NCBI GenBank assembly: GCA_963788125.1
Contig: CAWBFN010000003.1
Coordinates: 62,001 to 126,000, forward strand
Length of the DNA: 64,000 nucleotides
DNA from: Bog-473 sp963788125
Lineage (GTDB): Bacteria; Actinomycetota; Acidimicrobiia; Acidimicrobiales; RAAP-2
Direction: 5' to 3'
A program made the position numbers and the translations under genes. The notes under the pieces are model-generated. The model searched no databases. It was not told the DNA's origin and saw only the letters and a list, made by a program, of their open reading frames with translations. Below, piece after piece: positions 26,150 through 34,572 of this stretch (the first letter of the stretch is position 1; each line of letters opens with the position of its first letter).

Positions 26150-28416
26150 GCCCGGATCAGGTTCGGCGAAGCCGCTTGACCTTCGGTGGCAACGTGAAGC
26201 GAGCGCTATGCGGGCTCTGCCCGGCTCGCTGCGGGATGCTTGTCGAGGTGGAGGACGACCGGCCGGTCCGGTTCATCGGCGACCTCGAAAACCCCACCGC
26301 GGCTGGCAAGCTGTGTATCAAAGCCACGGCAAGCCTTGAGCTGCACGACCACCCGGACCGGGTGGACCATGTGCTCAAGCGGGTCGGCCGGCGGGGCGAT
26401 GGACGCTGGGAGCAGATCCCGTGGGAGCAGGCGATGGACGAGATCGCCGCCAAGCTCGGTGACATCCGCGACCGCGAGGGTCCCGAAGCCCTCGCCCTAC
26501 TGGGCGGCACCCAGCACGGATCGTCGGACTGGGGTTCATGGCGCTTCGCGGCGCAGTGGGGCACGCCTAACTTCATCAACCAGGGGCGGAACTGCGGAGC
26601 CGGATCGCTGATCACGGAGACGGCGATGTACGGGTGGGACACCGTGTCGGCCGGCTTCGATCCCGTCGCCACCAAGTGCCTGGTGATGTGGGGCAGCAAC
26701 TTCGCCGAGTCGAACCCCATCGGGTGGCCGGTAGTGCGCCGGCTGGTGGCCGAGGGGCGGCTGAAGCTCATCGTCATCGACCCCCGGCGCACCAAGTCAG
26801 CCGATATCGCCACCCTGCACCTGGCCCCGCGCCCGCGCACCGACGGTGCTCTGGCGCTCGGGTTGATCCGCGTCCTCATTGAGGAAGGCCTGTACGACAA
26901 GGCGTTCGTCGAGCAGTGGTGCCTCGGCTTCGAGGAGGTCAGGACCGAAGTGGCCAAATGGACGCCCGAGCGGACGAGTGAGATCACCGACGTGCCGGCC
27001 GACCTGATCGTGGCTGCCGCCCGAATGTACGCCCGGCACGCGCCGGCCCGCATCTCCTTCGGCGTGTCGACCAGCCAGATCGGCGAGGGTGCGGCGCGAT
27101 CTGCGCTTCTCGGCCAGGCGATACTGCGGTCCATCAGTGGCAATCTCGACGTACCAGGCGGTGAGGCACTGAACGATGAGCCGTTCGAGATCCTCGACTA
27201 CCTGCCGAACATCGGGTTCCGGTCGCTCATCGACCACCCGCGGCGGACGCGTGACAACGTGAACGCCGGCGACATATCGATCTCCTCCGTCGCCGGTTAC
27301 ACGGCCTTCTGCGAGACGATGGCCAGGGTGCAGCCCGACGGACACACGGCCGCGCAGTACATGCTGTTCACCAGCCAGCCCCACCTGTACCGCGCCATCC
27401 TCGAGCACGAGCCCTACCCGGTCCGCGCGGTGATCGTGCAGTCGGGCGAGCCGCTGCTGAACTACGGCGGTTCGAAGCTGGCGTATGACGCCTTCACGAG
27501 CGCCGAACTCGAACTGCTCGTCGTGATGGACCTCTGGCAGACGCCGACCGCACAGCTCGCCGACTACGTGCTACCCGCCGCAGACTTTCTCGAGAAACCC
27601 GAGCTGTCAATGCGCTGGGGGCTGGCCCGTTTCGTCTCCATGGGCCAACAGGCGGCCGGGCCGCTGGGCGACCGCCACGACGACTACGACCTGTGGGCCG
27701 CCTTGGGACGGCGCCTACTGGAGCCCGCGGATTGGCCCGAGACCGTCGAGGAGATGTACGACCGATTCCTCGCCCCGAGCGGCCGTAGCTTCGCCGAGTG
27801 GGCCAGCGGGGAGCGCAACTGGCACCCGCAGCCGCGGCGTCGATGGCGGAGCTACGAGGAGCGGGGCTTCGCCACGGAGTCCGGCAAGGTCGAGTTGATC
27901 CCCCGATTCCTCGAGCGCTTCGGGATCGATCCGCGGCCCACCTACACAGGGCCGCCCTACGCACGGCCCGACGTCGACGACGAGAGCGCCTACCCGCTCC
28001 AGATGCTGACCGGTAGCCGCGTCCTCGCCTACATGGGCTCCACGCTTCGCCAGGCCCGGCGGCTGCGGGCCTTGCACCCTGATCCGATCGTGGAGATCCA
28101 TCCCGAGACCGCCGACCTCTATGGCATCAGCGACGGAGACTGGGTGGTGATCGAGCGCCCCGAAGGCTCCATCCGCCAGCGGGCCAAGATCACCGACGAC
28201 ATCCGAGCCGGGACGGTGAATGTCACGGGCTACTGGTGGGATCCGTCGCGCCGGCCCGGCCCGGACCTCTCGGGCGCGTGGGAGTCGAACGCCAACTCCA
28301 TCACGCCGTCAGATCCGGCGCTCTCGAGCTTCGTGGGCGATCAGCCCCTTCGGGGCATGCGTTGCCGCGTGCGGCGGGACCGTCGACCCGAGCGGTCAGA
28401 GGGGACTGAGCGGTGA
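26146..28416 (+). CDS. Molybdopterin-dependent oxidoreductase (DMSO-reductase family)
   Basis: A 756-residue Mo-bisMGD enzyme. The N-terminal [4Fe-4S] motif is Cys22-x2-Cys25-x3-Cys29-x27-Cys57. The Mo ligand may be Cys150 in GRNCGAGS, by position. Downstream cofactor motifs include MWGSNFAESNP, VIDPRRTKSAD and a C-terminal dinucleotide domain with E-I-H-P-E-T-A-D-L-Y-G. There is no twin-arginine signal, so it should be cytoplasmic. ATG 26146 has AAAGGAGG and overlaps the previous stop. No small FeS or membrane partner follows. Reaction unknown: hydroxylation, hydration or dehydrogenation of a CoA-ester intermediate is possible. Confidence 0.93.
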   Translation: MSPDQVRRSRLTFGGNVKRALCGLCPARCGMLVEVEDDRPVRFIGDLENPTAAGKLCIKATASLELHDHPDRVDHVLKRVGRRGDGRWEQIPWEQAMDEIAAKLGDIRDREGPEALALLGGTQHGSSDWGSWRFAAQWGTPNFINQGRNCGAGSLITETAMYGWDTVSAGFDPVATKCLVMWGSNFAESNPIGWPVVRRLVAEGRLKLIVIDPRRTKSADIATLHLAPRPRTDGALALGLIRVLIEEGLYDKAFVEQWCLGFEEVRTEVAKWTPERTSEITDVPADLIVAAARMYARHAPARISFGVSTSQIGEGAARSALLGQAILRSISGNLDVPGGEALNDEPFEILDYLPNIGFRSLIDHPRRTRDNVNAGDISISSVAGYTAFCETMARVQPDGHTAAQYMLFTSQPHLYRAILEHEPYPVRAVIVQSGEPLLNYGGSKLAYDAFTSAELELLVVMDLWQTPTAQLADYVLPAADFLEKPELSMRWGLARFVSMGQQAAGPLGDRHDDYDLWAALGRRLLEPADWPETVEEMYDRFLAPSGRSFAEWASGERNWHPQPRRRWRSYEERGFATESGKVELIPRFLERFGIDPRPTYTGPPYARPDVDDESAYPLQMLTGSRVLAYMGSTLRQARRLRALHPDPIVEIHPETADLYGISDGDWVVIERPEGSIRQRAKITDDIRAGTVNVTGYWWDPSRRPGPDLSGAWESNANSITPSDPALSSFVGDQPLRGMRCRVRRDRRPERSEGTER

Positions 28417-28486
28417 TCGCGGCGTGAAGTCAGGTGACAGGCCGGTGAGCGGTACGCGCACATTTCGGAATTTGATCGCGGACCCG

Positions 28487-28500
28487 GGGACCAAGGTCCC
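28487..28500. promoter_or_regulatory. DevR/DosR-like palindrome, box 1
   Basis: GGGAC-CAAG-GTCCC is a perfect 5-4-5 inverted repeat, 163 bases upstream of the GH15 start. The layout matches the DosR/DevR box known from mycobacteria (GGGAC, four bases, GTCCC). The flanking bases do not follow the extended mycobacterial consensus. Confidence 0.5.
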
Positions 28501-28627
28501 TACTCCGATCGGCCAGCGCAGCGGGGTGTGTGCCGGTATGCACCGGGCCTTCAATCGGGACAGAGCGCCCCTGACCATCGAATGGTCAAGTGGCGCACTT
28601 AATTGGGTCGTGCAAGTATGCCTTGCG

Positions 28628-28641
28628 GTGACCTTGGTCCC
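28628..28641. promoter_or_regulatory. DevR/DosR-like palindrome, box 2
   Basis: GTGAC-CTTG-GTCCC differs from the ideal GGGAC-N4-GTCCC at one base. It lies about 22 bases upstream of the GH15 ATG at 28663. Its ACCTTGGTCCC core is the exact reverse complement of the core of box 1. Two boxes in one promoter are common for this regulator class, which strengthens both. Confidence 0.45.
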
Positions 28642-28662
28642 TTCGGAAGGAGATCGATACCA

Positions 28663-30549
28663 ATGAGCGCATTTCCTCCGATCGCCGACTACGGCTTCCT
28701 GTCCGACTGCGAGAACAGTTGTCTGGTGGCGCCCGACGGCTCGGTCGAATGGCTCTGCCTTCCCCGGCCGGACTCGCCCAGCGTCTTCGGGGCCCTGCTC
28801 GACCGGACGGCGGGCCAGTTTCGATTCGGGCCGACCAGCACCCTCGTCCCACACCAACGCCGGTACCTGCCCGGGACGATGGTGCTCGAAACGACGTGGC
28901 ACACCCCCACCGGATGGCTCGTCGTCCACGACTTCCTCGTCGTCCGACCCGTCGAGGTCAACGAGCGACGCCCCGGCTATCGGCGGGCCCCGGCGGACGC
29001 CGCGGCCACCGGGACACTCGTGCGCACGGCGACCTGCATCGGCGGCAAGGTAGAGGTCGTCGCCAACTGCATGCCGCTCTTCGAGTACGGGGCCAAAACC
29101 GGGGCGTGGAGCTACGACCACGACGACTACCGGTCGATGACCGTGCTCCCACCGAGCGGAGATCCGTCGCTGAAGATCGAGAGCGGCCTCCGGCTGGGCC
29201 AGGTCGGGGCGCGCTGCTACGGCCGCACCACCCTGGGGGAAGGTGAGTCGACGTTCATCACCCTCTCCTGGAACGGGCACGCGCCCGCAGACCAGGAGGC
29301 GGCGGCGGACGACATGCAGGCCACGGTGGCGTTCTGGCGAGACTGGCTGGGCAACGGCAAATTCCCGGATCATCCCTGGCGCTCCTACCTGGAACGCAGC
29401 GCGCTCACCCTCAAGGGACTGAGCTACGCACCCACCGGCGCCGTCATGGCGGCGTCGACCACGTCGCTGCCCGAGACCCCGGGTGGGGCGCGCAACTGGG
29501 ACTACCGTTACACGTGGATCCGGGACTCGGCGTTCATGTTGCGTTCCCTGTACCGGCTCGGCTTCGACTGGGAGGCGCTCGAGTACTTCGCCTTCGTGAT
29601 CGATGCGGTAGCCGGTGGTCCGGGGGGCGGTGACAAAGGGGGCGACGGCGGGTTCTCGCTGCAGATCATGTACGGCATCGGCGGGGAACGCGACCTCACC
29701 GAGCACACCCTGGACCACCTCAGCGGCTATCGCGGGTCGAAGCCGGTGCGGGTGGGCAACGGGGCCTGGGACCAGCACCAAAACGACGTCTGGGGCATGC
29801 TCCTCGACGCCGTCGACACCCACCTGCGCCAGGGCGCGGCGACCATCGCCTCGGGGACCTGGGAGGGGCTGGCCGGTTTCGTCGAGGCCGCAATCGAGCA
29901 CCAGGACGACCCCGACCAGGGCATCTGGGAGATCCGGGGGGATCCCCAGCAGTTCACCGCCTCCAAGGTGCTCTGCTGGGTTGCCGTCGACCGGGGGACG
30001 GACCTGGCCGCTGAACGCGGCGACGAGGAGCGAGCGGCGCGCTGGCGCAAGGCAGCCGAGGCCATGAAGGCCGACATCCTGGACAAGGGGGTTGACGAGC
30101 GGGGCCGGTTCCGCCAGCACTACGCCAATGACGAGCTCGACGCCTCGTTGCTGCTCATTCCCATCCTCGGCTTCCTCCCGCCCGACGACGACCGGGTGCG
30201 GGCGACGGTCCTGGCCATTGCCGACGAACTCACCGAGGACGACCTGGTGCTGCGTTACAAGGTCGACACCACGGACACGGGGTTCGCCGGCAAGGAGGGG
30301 ACCTTCACCATCTGCTCGTTCTGGCTGGTCACCGCATTGGCGATGATCGGGGAGACCGATCGGGCCATGGCCCTGTGCAAGAAGCTGCTGTCGTTCGCCG
30401 GTCCGCTCCAGCTCTATGCCGAGGAGATCGAGGCGTCGACCGGTGAGCATCTGGGGAACTTCCCTCAGGCCTTCACCCACCTCGCCCTCATCGATGCGCT
30501 CTCCCGTCTGATTGAGGCAGAAGCGGAGGCGGAGGCGGCATCCTCCTGA
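28663..30549 (+). CDS. Glycoside hydrolase family 15 protein
   Basis: A 628-residue GH15 enzyme of the bacterial glucoamylase/trehalase type. The N-terminal beta-sandwich begins I-A-D-Y-G-F-L-S-D-C with the D-G-S-V-E-W-L-C-L-P-R-P-D-S motif, and the (alpha/alpha)6 barrel follows. The catalytic glutamates are probably Glu423 in GIWEIRG and Glu587 in AEEIEAS. No signal peptide is present, so it acts inside the cell on glycogen-like glucan or trehalose. ATG 28663 has GAAGGAGAT upstream; the frame is open before it. It heads a module with an SDR and two flavoproteins under DevR-like boxes. Confidence 0.93.
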   Translation: MSAFPPIADYGFLSDCENSCLVAPDGSVEWLCLPRPDSPSVFGALLDRTAGQFRFGPTSTLVPHQRRYLPGTMVLETTWHTPTGWLVVHDFLVVRPVEVNERRPGYRRAPADAAATGTLVRTATCIGGKVEVVANCMPLFEYGAKTGAWSYDHDDYRSMTVLPPSGDPSLKIESGLRLGQVGARCYGRTTLGEGESTFITLSWNGHAPADQEAAADDMQATVAFWRDWLGNGKFPDHPWRSYLERSALTLKGLSYAPTGAVMAASTTSLPETPGGARNWDYRYTWIRDSAFMLRSLYRLGFDWEALEYFAFVIDAVAGGPGGGDKGGDGGFSLQIMYGIGGERDLTEHTLDHLSGYRGSKPVRVGNGAWDQHQNDVWGMLLDAVDTHLRQGAATIASGTWEGLAGFVEAAIEHQDDPDQGIWEIRGDPQQFTASKVLCWVAVDRGTDLAAERGDEERAARWRKAAEAMKADILDKGVDERGRFRQHYANDELDASLLLIPILGFLPPDDDRVRATVLAIADELTEDDLVLRYKVDTTDTGFAGKEGTFTICSFWLVTALAMIGETDRAMALCKKLLSFAGPLQLYAEEIEASTGEHLGNFPQAFTHLALIDALSRLIEAEAEAEAASS

Positions 30550-30596
30550 GTCCGCCGCGTCCTGCGAGTGGCCGACCCCCGGGTCCGACAGAAACC

Positions 30597-30628
30597 ATTG
30601 AACGATTGAACGATTGAACGATTGAAGG
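30597..30628 (+). repeat. 8-bp tandem repeat (ATTGAACG) before the SDR start
   Basis: Three perfect ATTGAACG units (30597-30620) and a fourth changed to ATTGAAGG (30621-30628). The last copy joins GAG to make the AAGGAG ribosome site of the gene at 30641. Copy-number change would alter distances to any upstream promoter element but not the coding frame. Confidence 0.8.
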
Positions 30629-30640
30629 AGATGATGTTCC

Positions 30641-31414
30641 ATGTCAGAGGGACTTAAGGGAAAGTCCGCCATCATCACCGGCGGCAACAGCGGCATCGGC
30701 AAGGCCATCGTCCTGGCCCTGGCCGAGGCGGGGGCCAACGTGGTCATCGACTACGTCTCCAATCCCGACGCCACCCACGAACTGGAGCAACAGGTCGTCG
30801 CCCTGGGGGACCAGGCCATCGGCGTCGAGGCGGATGTGAGCAAGATCGACGACCTGCAGATGCTCGTCGATTCGGCGGTCAACGCCTTCGGACGCCTCGA
30901 CATCATGGTCAACAACGCCGGCGTCGAGACGCGCACCTCGGTGCTCGACACCACCGAGAAGCAGTACGACTTCGTGATGAACGTGAACCTGAAGAGCGCC
31001 TTCTTCGGCACCCAGATCGCCGCCAAGCAGATGATCGCCCAGGGCGGCGGGGGCCGCATCATCAACATCTCCTCGGTCCACGAGGACTGGCCCATGCCGG
31101 GAAACACCCCCTACTGCCTCTCCAAAGGGGGGATGCGCATGTTGACCCGGACGGCCGGGCTCGAGCTCGGCCCCCACCAGATCACCGTCAACGGGGTGGG
31201 ACCCGGTGCGGTGGACACGCCGATCAACGCCGAGACCGAGGCCGACCCGACCAAGTTGGCCATACTCAACAGAGCGATCCCCCTCGGACGGATGGCCAAT
31301 CCCGCCGAGATCGGCAGCGTCGTCGCCTTCCTGGCCGGTGACGGCGCAAGCTACGTCACGGCCACCACGTTCTTCGCCGACGGCGGCATCATGCACAGCA
31401 GCCCGGGGCTCTAG
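30641..31414 (+). CDS. SDR-family oxidoreductase, glucose 1-dehydrogenase-like
   Basis: A 257-residue classical SDR. TGGNSGIG near residue 14 binds the nucleotide, NNAG is near 91, and the catalytic Ser and Tyr-x3-Lys are in NISSVHE and YCLSKGG. Overall sequence resembles bacterial glucose 1-dehydrogenases. It follows GH15 by 91 bases, so glucose released by GH15 is a plausible substrate, but this is inference. The ribosome site AAGGAG is formed by the last unit of a tandem repeat. The following NDH-2-like gene starts 18 bases later and could reoxidise the NAD(P)H formed. Confidence 0.85.
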   Translation: MSEGLKGKSAIITGGNSGIGKAIVLALAEAGANVVIDYVSNPDATHELEQQVVALGDQAIGVEADVSKIDDLQMLVDSAVNAFGRLDIMVNNAGVETRTSVLDTTEKQYDFVMNVNLKSAFFGTQIAAKQMIAQGGGGRIINISSVHEDWPMPGNTPYCLSKGGMRMLTRTAGLELGPHQITVNGVGPGAVDTPINAETEADPTKLAILNRAIPLGRMANPAEIGSVVAFLAGDGASYVTATTFFADGGIMHSSPGL

Positions 31415-31432
31415 CGCACGAGGTGGGTTCTG

Positions 31433-32878
31433 ATGGCTGAACGGGCGAGTTCCACGCACCGGGTCGTGATTGTCGGCGGTGGCTTTGGCGGTCTGCCCCC
31501 CACCCGCCTGCTCGGCAAGAAGCGCTTGCTCGGGAAGAAAAAGCCGGTCGAGGTCACCCTGATCGACCGCCGCAACCACCACCTGTTCCAGCCGTTGCTC
31601 TACCAGGTGGCCACCGGCATGCTGGCTCCGGGCCAGATCGCGCCGGCCCTGCGTCACGTCGTGCGCCGGAGCAAGAACGTCCGGGTCGAGCTGGCCGAGG
31701 TCACCGGGTTCGACCTCGACAAGCGCGTCGTGCACACCACCGTCGCCGGGGTACGGGCGATGGAGGTTCCCTACGACAGCCTCATCGTGGCCGCAGGGGT
31801 CACGCAGTCCTACTTCGGCCATGACGAGTTCGCCCTCTACGCGCCGGGCATGAAGACGCTCGACGACGCCGCCGAGCTGCGACGGCGGATTTTCGGTGCG
31901 TTCGAAATGGCCGAGTTGGCGGCCGACCCCGAGGAGCGGACGCAGTGGCTCACGGTGGCCATCGTCGGGGCCGGGCCCACCGGGGTCGAGTTGGCCGGAC
32001 AGGTCAGGGAGTTGGCGGTGCGGAGCCTACGCGGGGAGTTCCGGACCTTCGACCCCGCCGACGTGCGGGTACTCCTGCTCGACGGCGGCAGCGAGCCGCT
32101 GGCCACCTTCGGCGACCAGCTGGCGACCAAGGCGGCAAAGGTTCTCGAGCATCTCGGGGTGGAGTTGCACATGGGGACCCGGGTGGTGGGCGTCGATGCC
32201 TTTGGCGTAGATACCGAAGTCGACGGGACCACTGCCCGGATCAAGGCGCGCACCACCGTCTGGGCGGCGGGGGTGCAGGCGTCACCCCTGGCGGCGCTCC
32301 TGGCCGAGGGCTCGGGCGCGGAGGTCGATCGCGCGGGCCGTATCGTGGTCCTGCCCGACCTCACCGTCCCTGGCCATCCCGAGGTGTTCGCGGTGGGGGA
32401 CATGGCGGCCGCTGACCTCCCGGGGGTCGCCGAGGTGGCCATGCAGGGAGGCCTGCACGCCGCCAACACGGTCCTGCGCCGGCTCAAGGGAAAGCCGGGC
32501 GTTCCCTTCAAGTACCGGGATCTCGGCAGCGTGGCCACCATCGGGCGCTTTCGGGCCGTCGTGAGCGTGCGCGGTCTGCGTCTGAGCGGGTTTCCGGGCT
32601 GGTTGGTGTGGATGTTCGTCCATCTGGCCTTCCTCACCGGGTTCGGCAACCGCTTCAACACCATGCTCCGGTGGCTTCGCTCGATGATCGGACGCGGGAG
32701 AGCCGAGCGCGAGTTCAGCACCGTCCACACCGGCGGAGACCTGAGCCTGCCCGAATCGGTCCGCGCCATCGTTCAGCCCAACCCCACACCTGTCGTGCAG
32801 GACTTCGCCGACGCCGCCAAGGTGAGCCCGTCGCCCCCGTCCCCGGGCGGCGACGAACCCGGGGAGGGCCATGGCTAG
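31433..32878 (+). CDS. NAD(P)/FAD-dependent oxidoreductase, type II NADH dehydrogenase-like
   Basis: A 481-residue two-Rossmann flavoprotein. VVIVGGGFGG near residue 11 binds FAD and VAIVGAGPTGVELAG near 174 binds NAD(P)H. H-L-F-Q-P-L-L-Y-Q-V-A-T-G near 60 and A-V-G-D-M-A-A near 320 are NDH-2 hallmarks. A hydrophobic C-terminal stretch (GWLVWMFVHLAFLTGFG) suggests membrane association and quinone reduction. RLLGKK is duplicated in tandem at residues 25-36. ATG 31433 follows GAGGTGGG. It may link the preceding SDR to the respiratory chain. Confidence 0.9.
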   Translation: MAERASSTHRVVIVGGGFGGLPPTRLLGKKRLLGKKKPVEVTLIDRRNHHLFQPLLYQVATGMLAPGQIAPALRHVVRRSKNVRVELAEVTGFDLDKRVVHTTVAGVRAMEVPYDSLIVAAGVTQSYFGHDEFALYAPGMKTLDDAAELRRRIFGAFEMAELAADPEERTQWLTVAIVGAGPTGVELAGQVRELAVRSLRGEFRTFDPADVRVLLLDGGSEPLATFGDQLATKAAKVLEHLGVELHMGTRVVGVDAFGVDTEVDGTTARIKARTTVWAAGVQASPLAALLAEGSGAEVDRAGRIVVLPDLTVPGHPEVFAVGDMAAADLPGVAEVAMQGGLHAANTVLRRLKGKPGVPFKYRDLGSVATIGRFRAVVSVRGLRLSGFPGWLVWMFVHLAFLTGFGNRFNTMLRWLRSMIGRGRAEREFSTVHTGGDLSLPESVRAIVQPNPTPVVQDFADAAKVSPSPPSPGGDEPGEGHG

Positions 32879-32973
32879 CGAGGGCGACGGGGGATCGGCG
32901 GCGCCGGCGCCGGTGCGCGCGGCCGTACCGGCGTCGTGATCGCAGCACTCGTCCCCCGACCCTAAGGAGCACC

Positions 32974-34524
32974 ATGCCCGAGCAGTACGACGTGATCATC
33001 ATCGGGACCGGCGCCGGCGGCGGCACGCTGGCCCACGCCCTCGCCCCGTCGGGGAAACGGATCCTGCTACTCGAGCGGGGGGACTTCCTGCCACGGGAGA
33101 TGGAGAACTGGAGCCCCGACGAGGTGTTCATTGAAGGCCGCTACGTCTCGCCCGAGACGTGGTACGACGCCGACGGCAGCGGGTTCCAGCCGCAGGTGCA
33201 CTACTACGTCGGCGGCGCCACCAAGCTCTACGGTGCCGCACTGTACCGGTTGCGTCCGGAGGACTTCGGCGTCGTTGCGCATGTCGACGGGACCTCGCCG
33301 GCATGGCCGCTCGGCTACGACGACTTCGAACCGTGGTACACCGAGGCCGAGTGGCTCTACCAGGTGCACGGGACACGCGGCGAGGACCCGACTGAAGGGC
33401 CGGCGTCCCGGCCCTACCCCTGGCCGGCGGTGAGCCATGAGCCGCGCCTGCAAGAGATCTCCGATGCGCTGGCGGCCAAGGGGTACCACCCCTTCTCCGC
33501 CCCGTGCGGCATCCTGCTCGACGAAGCCGACCGGGCCAGGAGCGCGTGCATCCGGTGCGCCTGGTGCGACGGGTACCCGTGCCTGGTCCACGCCAAGGCC
33601 GACGCCGAGGTCATCGCCGTGCGCCCCCTGCTCGAGAACCCCAACGTCACCCTGCTGGTGAACGCCGAGGCGGTGCGGCTCGAGACCGATGCCGCCGGCC
33701 ACACGGTGACCGCAGTGGAAGTCGAGCGAAACGGCCAGCGCGAGGCCTACTCCTCCGACGTCGTCGTCGTCTCGGCCGGCGCCGCTGGTAGCGCCAAGCT
33801 CCTCCTGGCCTCGGCCAACGACGCCCATCCGAACGGTCTGGCCAACGGGTCGGACCAGGTCGGGCGCAACTACATGTTCCACAACTGCAAGGCGGCCGTC
33901 TCCCTGACCACGGAACCGAACGACACCGTGTTCCAGAAGACGCTCGGGATCAACGACTTCTACCTGGCCGGCGACGGCCGCCCGTGGCCGCTGGGCAACA
34001 TCCAGATGGTGGGCAAGTCCAATGCCGGGGCGATGAAGGGCGAGGAGCCCAAGCTGACCTTCCTGGCGCCGCGCTGGTCGCTCAACGACGTGGCGGCGCA
34101 CGCCGTCGACTGGTGGTTGACGACCGAGGACCTCCCCAAGCCGGACAACCGGGTGACCCTCGACAAGGAGGGCCGTGTCACCCTGGCGTACACCTCCAGC
34201 AACGACAGCGAGGCGGAGGACCTCTACGGCGAGCTCAAGACCATCCTCAACCACTGCGGCCACGCCGAGCACCACGTGCTGTCCAAGAACTTCTACATGA
34301 GCATGGACGTGCCGGTCGCCGGCGTGGCCCATCAGGCGGGCACCTGTCGCTTCGGCACCGACCCGTCCATCTCGGTGCTCGACGTCGACTGCAAGGCGCA
34401 CGAGCTCGACAACCTCTACGTCGTCGACACCAGCTTCTTCCCGAGCATCGGCGCGGTGAACCCGGCACTTACCGCCATGGCCAATGCCTTGCGCGTCGGT
34501 GCCCACCTGACCGAGCGACTCTGA
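32974..34524 (+). CDS. GMC-family oxidoreductase with cysteine motif
   Basis: A 516-residue FAD enzyme. The N-terminal Rossmann motif is IIIGTGAGGG. The C-terminal active-site pair is His453 (HQAGTCRFG) and Asn496 (NPALT), typical of glucose/pyranose-type GMC dehydrogenases. Cys192-x2-Cys195-x2-Cys198-x4-Cys203 lies where some FAD glucose dehydrogenases and long-chain alcohol oxidases carry a cysteine-rich segment, sometimes a FeS cluster. No signal peptide. ATG 32974 has CTAAGGAG. It is the last gene of the GH15 module, so sugar or alcohol oxidation is expected; the acceptor is unknown. Confidence 0.9.
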   Translation: MPEQYDVIIIGTGAGGGTLAHALAPSGKRILLLERGDFLPREMENWSPDEVFIEGRYVSPETWYDADGSGFQPQVHYYVGGATKLYGAALYRLRPEDFGVVAHVDGTSPAWPLGYDDFEPWYTEAEWLYQVHGTRGEDPTEGPASRPYPWPAVSHEPRLQEISDALAAKGYHPFSAPCGILLDEADRARSACIRCAWCDGYPCLVHAKADAEVIAVRPLLENPNVTLLVNAEAVRLETDAAGHTVTAVEVERNGQREAYSSDVVVVSAGAAGSAKLLLASANDAHPNGLANGSDQVGRNYMFHNCKAAVSLTTEPNDTVFQKTLGINDFYLAGDGRPWPLGNIQMVGKSNAGAMKGEEPKLTFLAPRWSLNDVAAHAVDWWLTTEDLPKPDNRVTLDKEGRVTLAYTSSNDSEAEDLYGELKTILNHCGHAEHHVLSKNFYMSMDVPVAGVAHQAGTCRFGTDPSISVLDVDCKAHELDNLYVVDTSFFPSIGAVNPALTAMANALRVGAHLTERL

Positions 34525-34525
34525 T

Positions 34526-34566
34526 CACGGCCGACCGCAACGATCCTCGGGTGGGGACCGGCCGTG
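34526..34566. terminator. Inverted repeat between convergent genes
   Basis: CACGGCCG (34526-34533) and CGGCCGTG (34559-34566) are perfect 8-base arms with a 25-base loop between the GMC gene and the convergent SDR. The second arm reaches close to the SDR stop. It may serve as a two-way terminator; no T-run is present. Confidence 0.4.
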
Positions 34567-34572
34567 GAGGGT

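Noticed and set aside
28396..30747. 783-codon open frame on the minus strand opposite the GH15 gene
   Set aside because: It mirrors a gene with clear family motifs and has no recognisable domain; long antisense frames are expected at this GC content.
33067..34506. 479-codon minus frame opposite the GMC oxidoreductase
   Set aside because: Antisense shadow; no ribosome site or domain.
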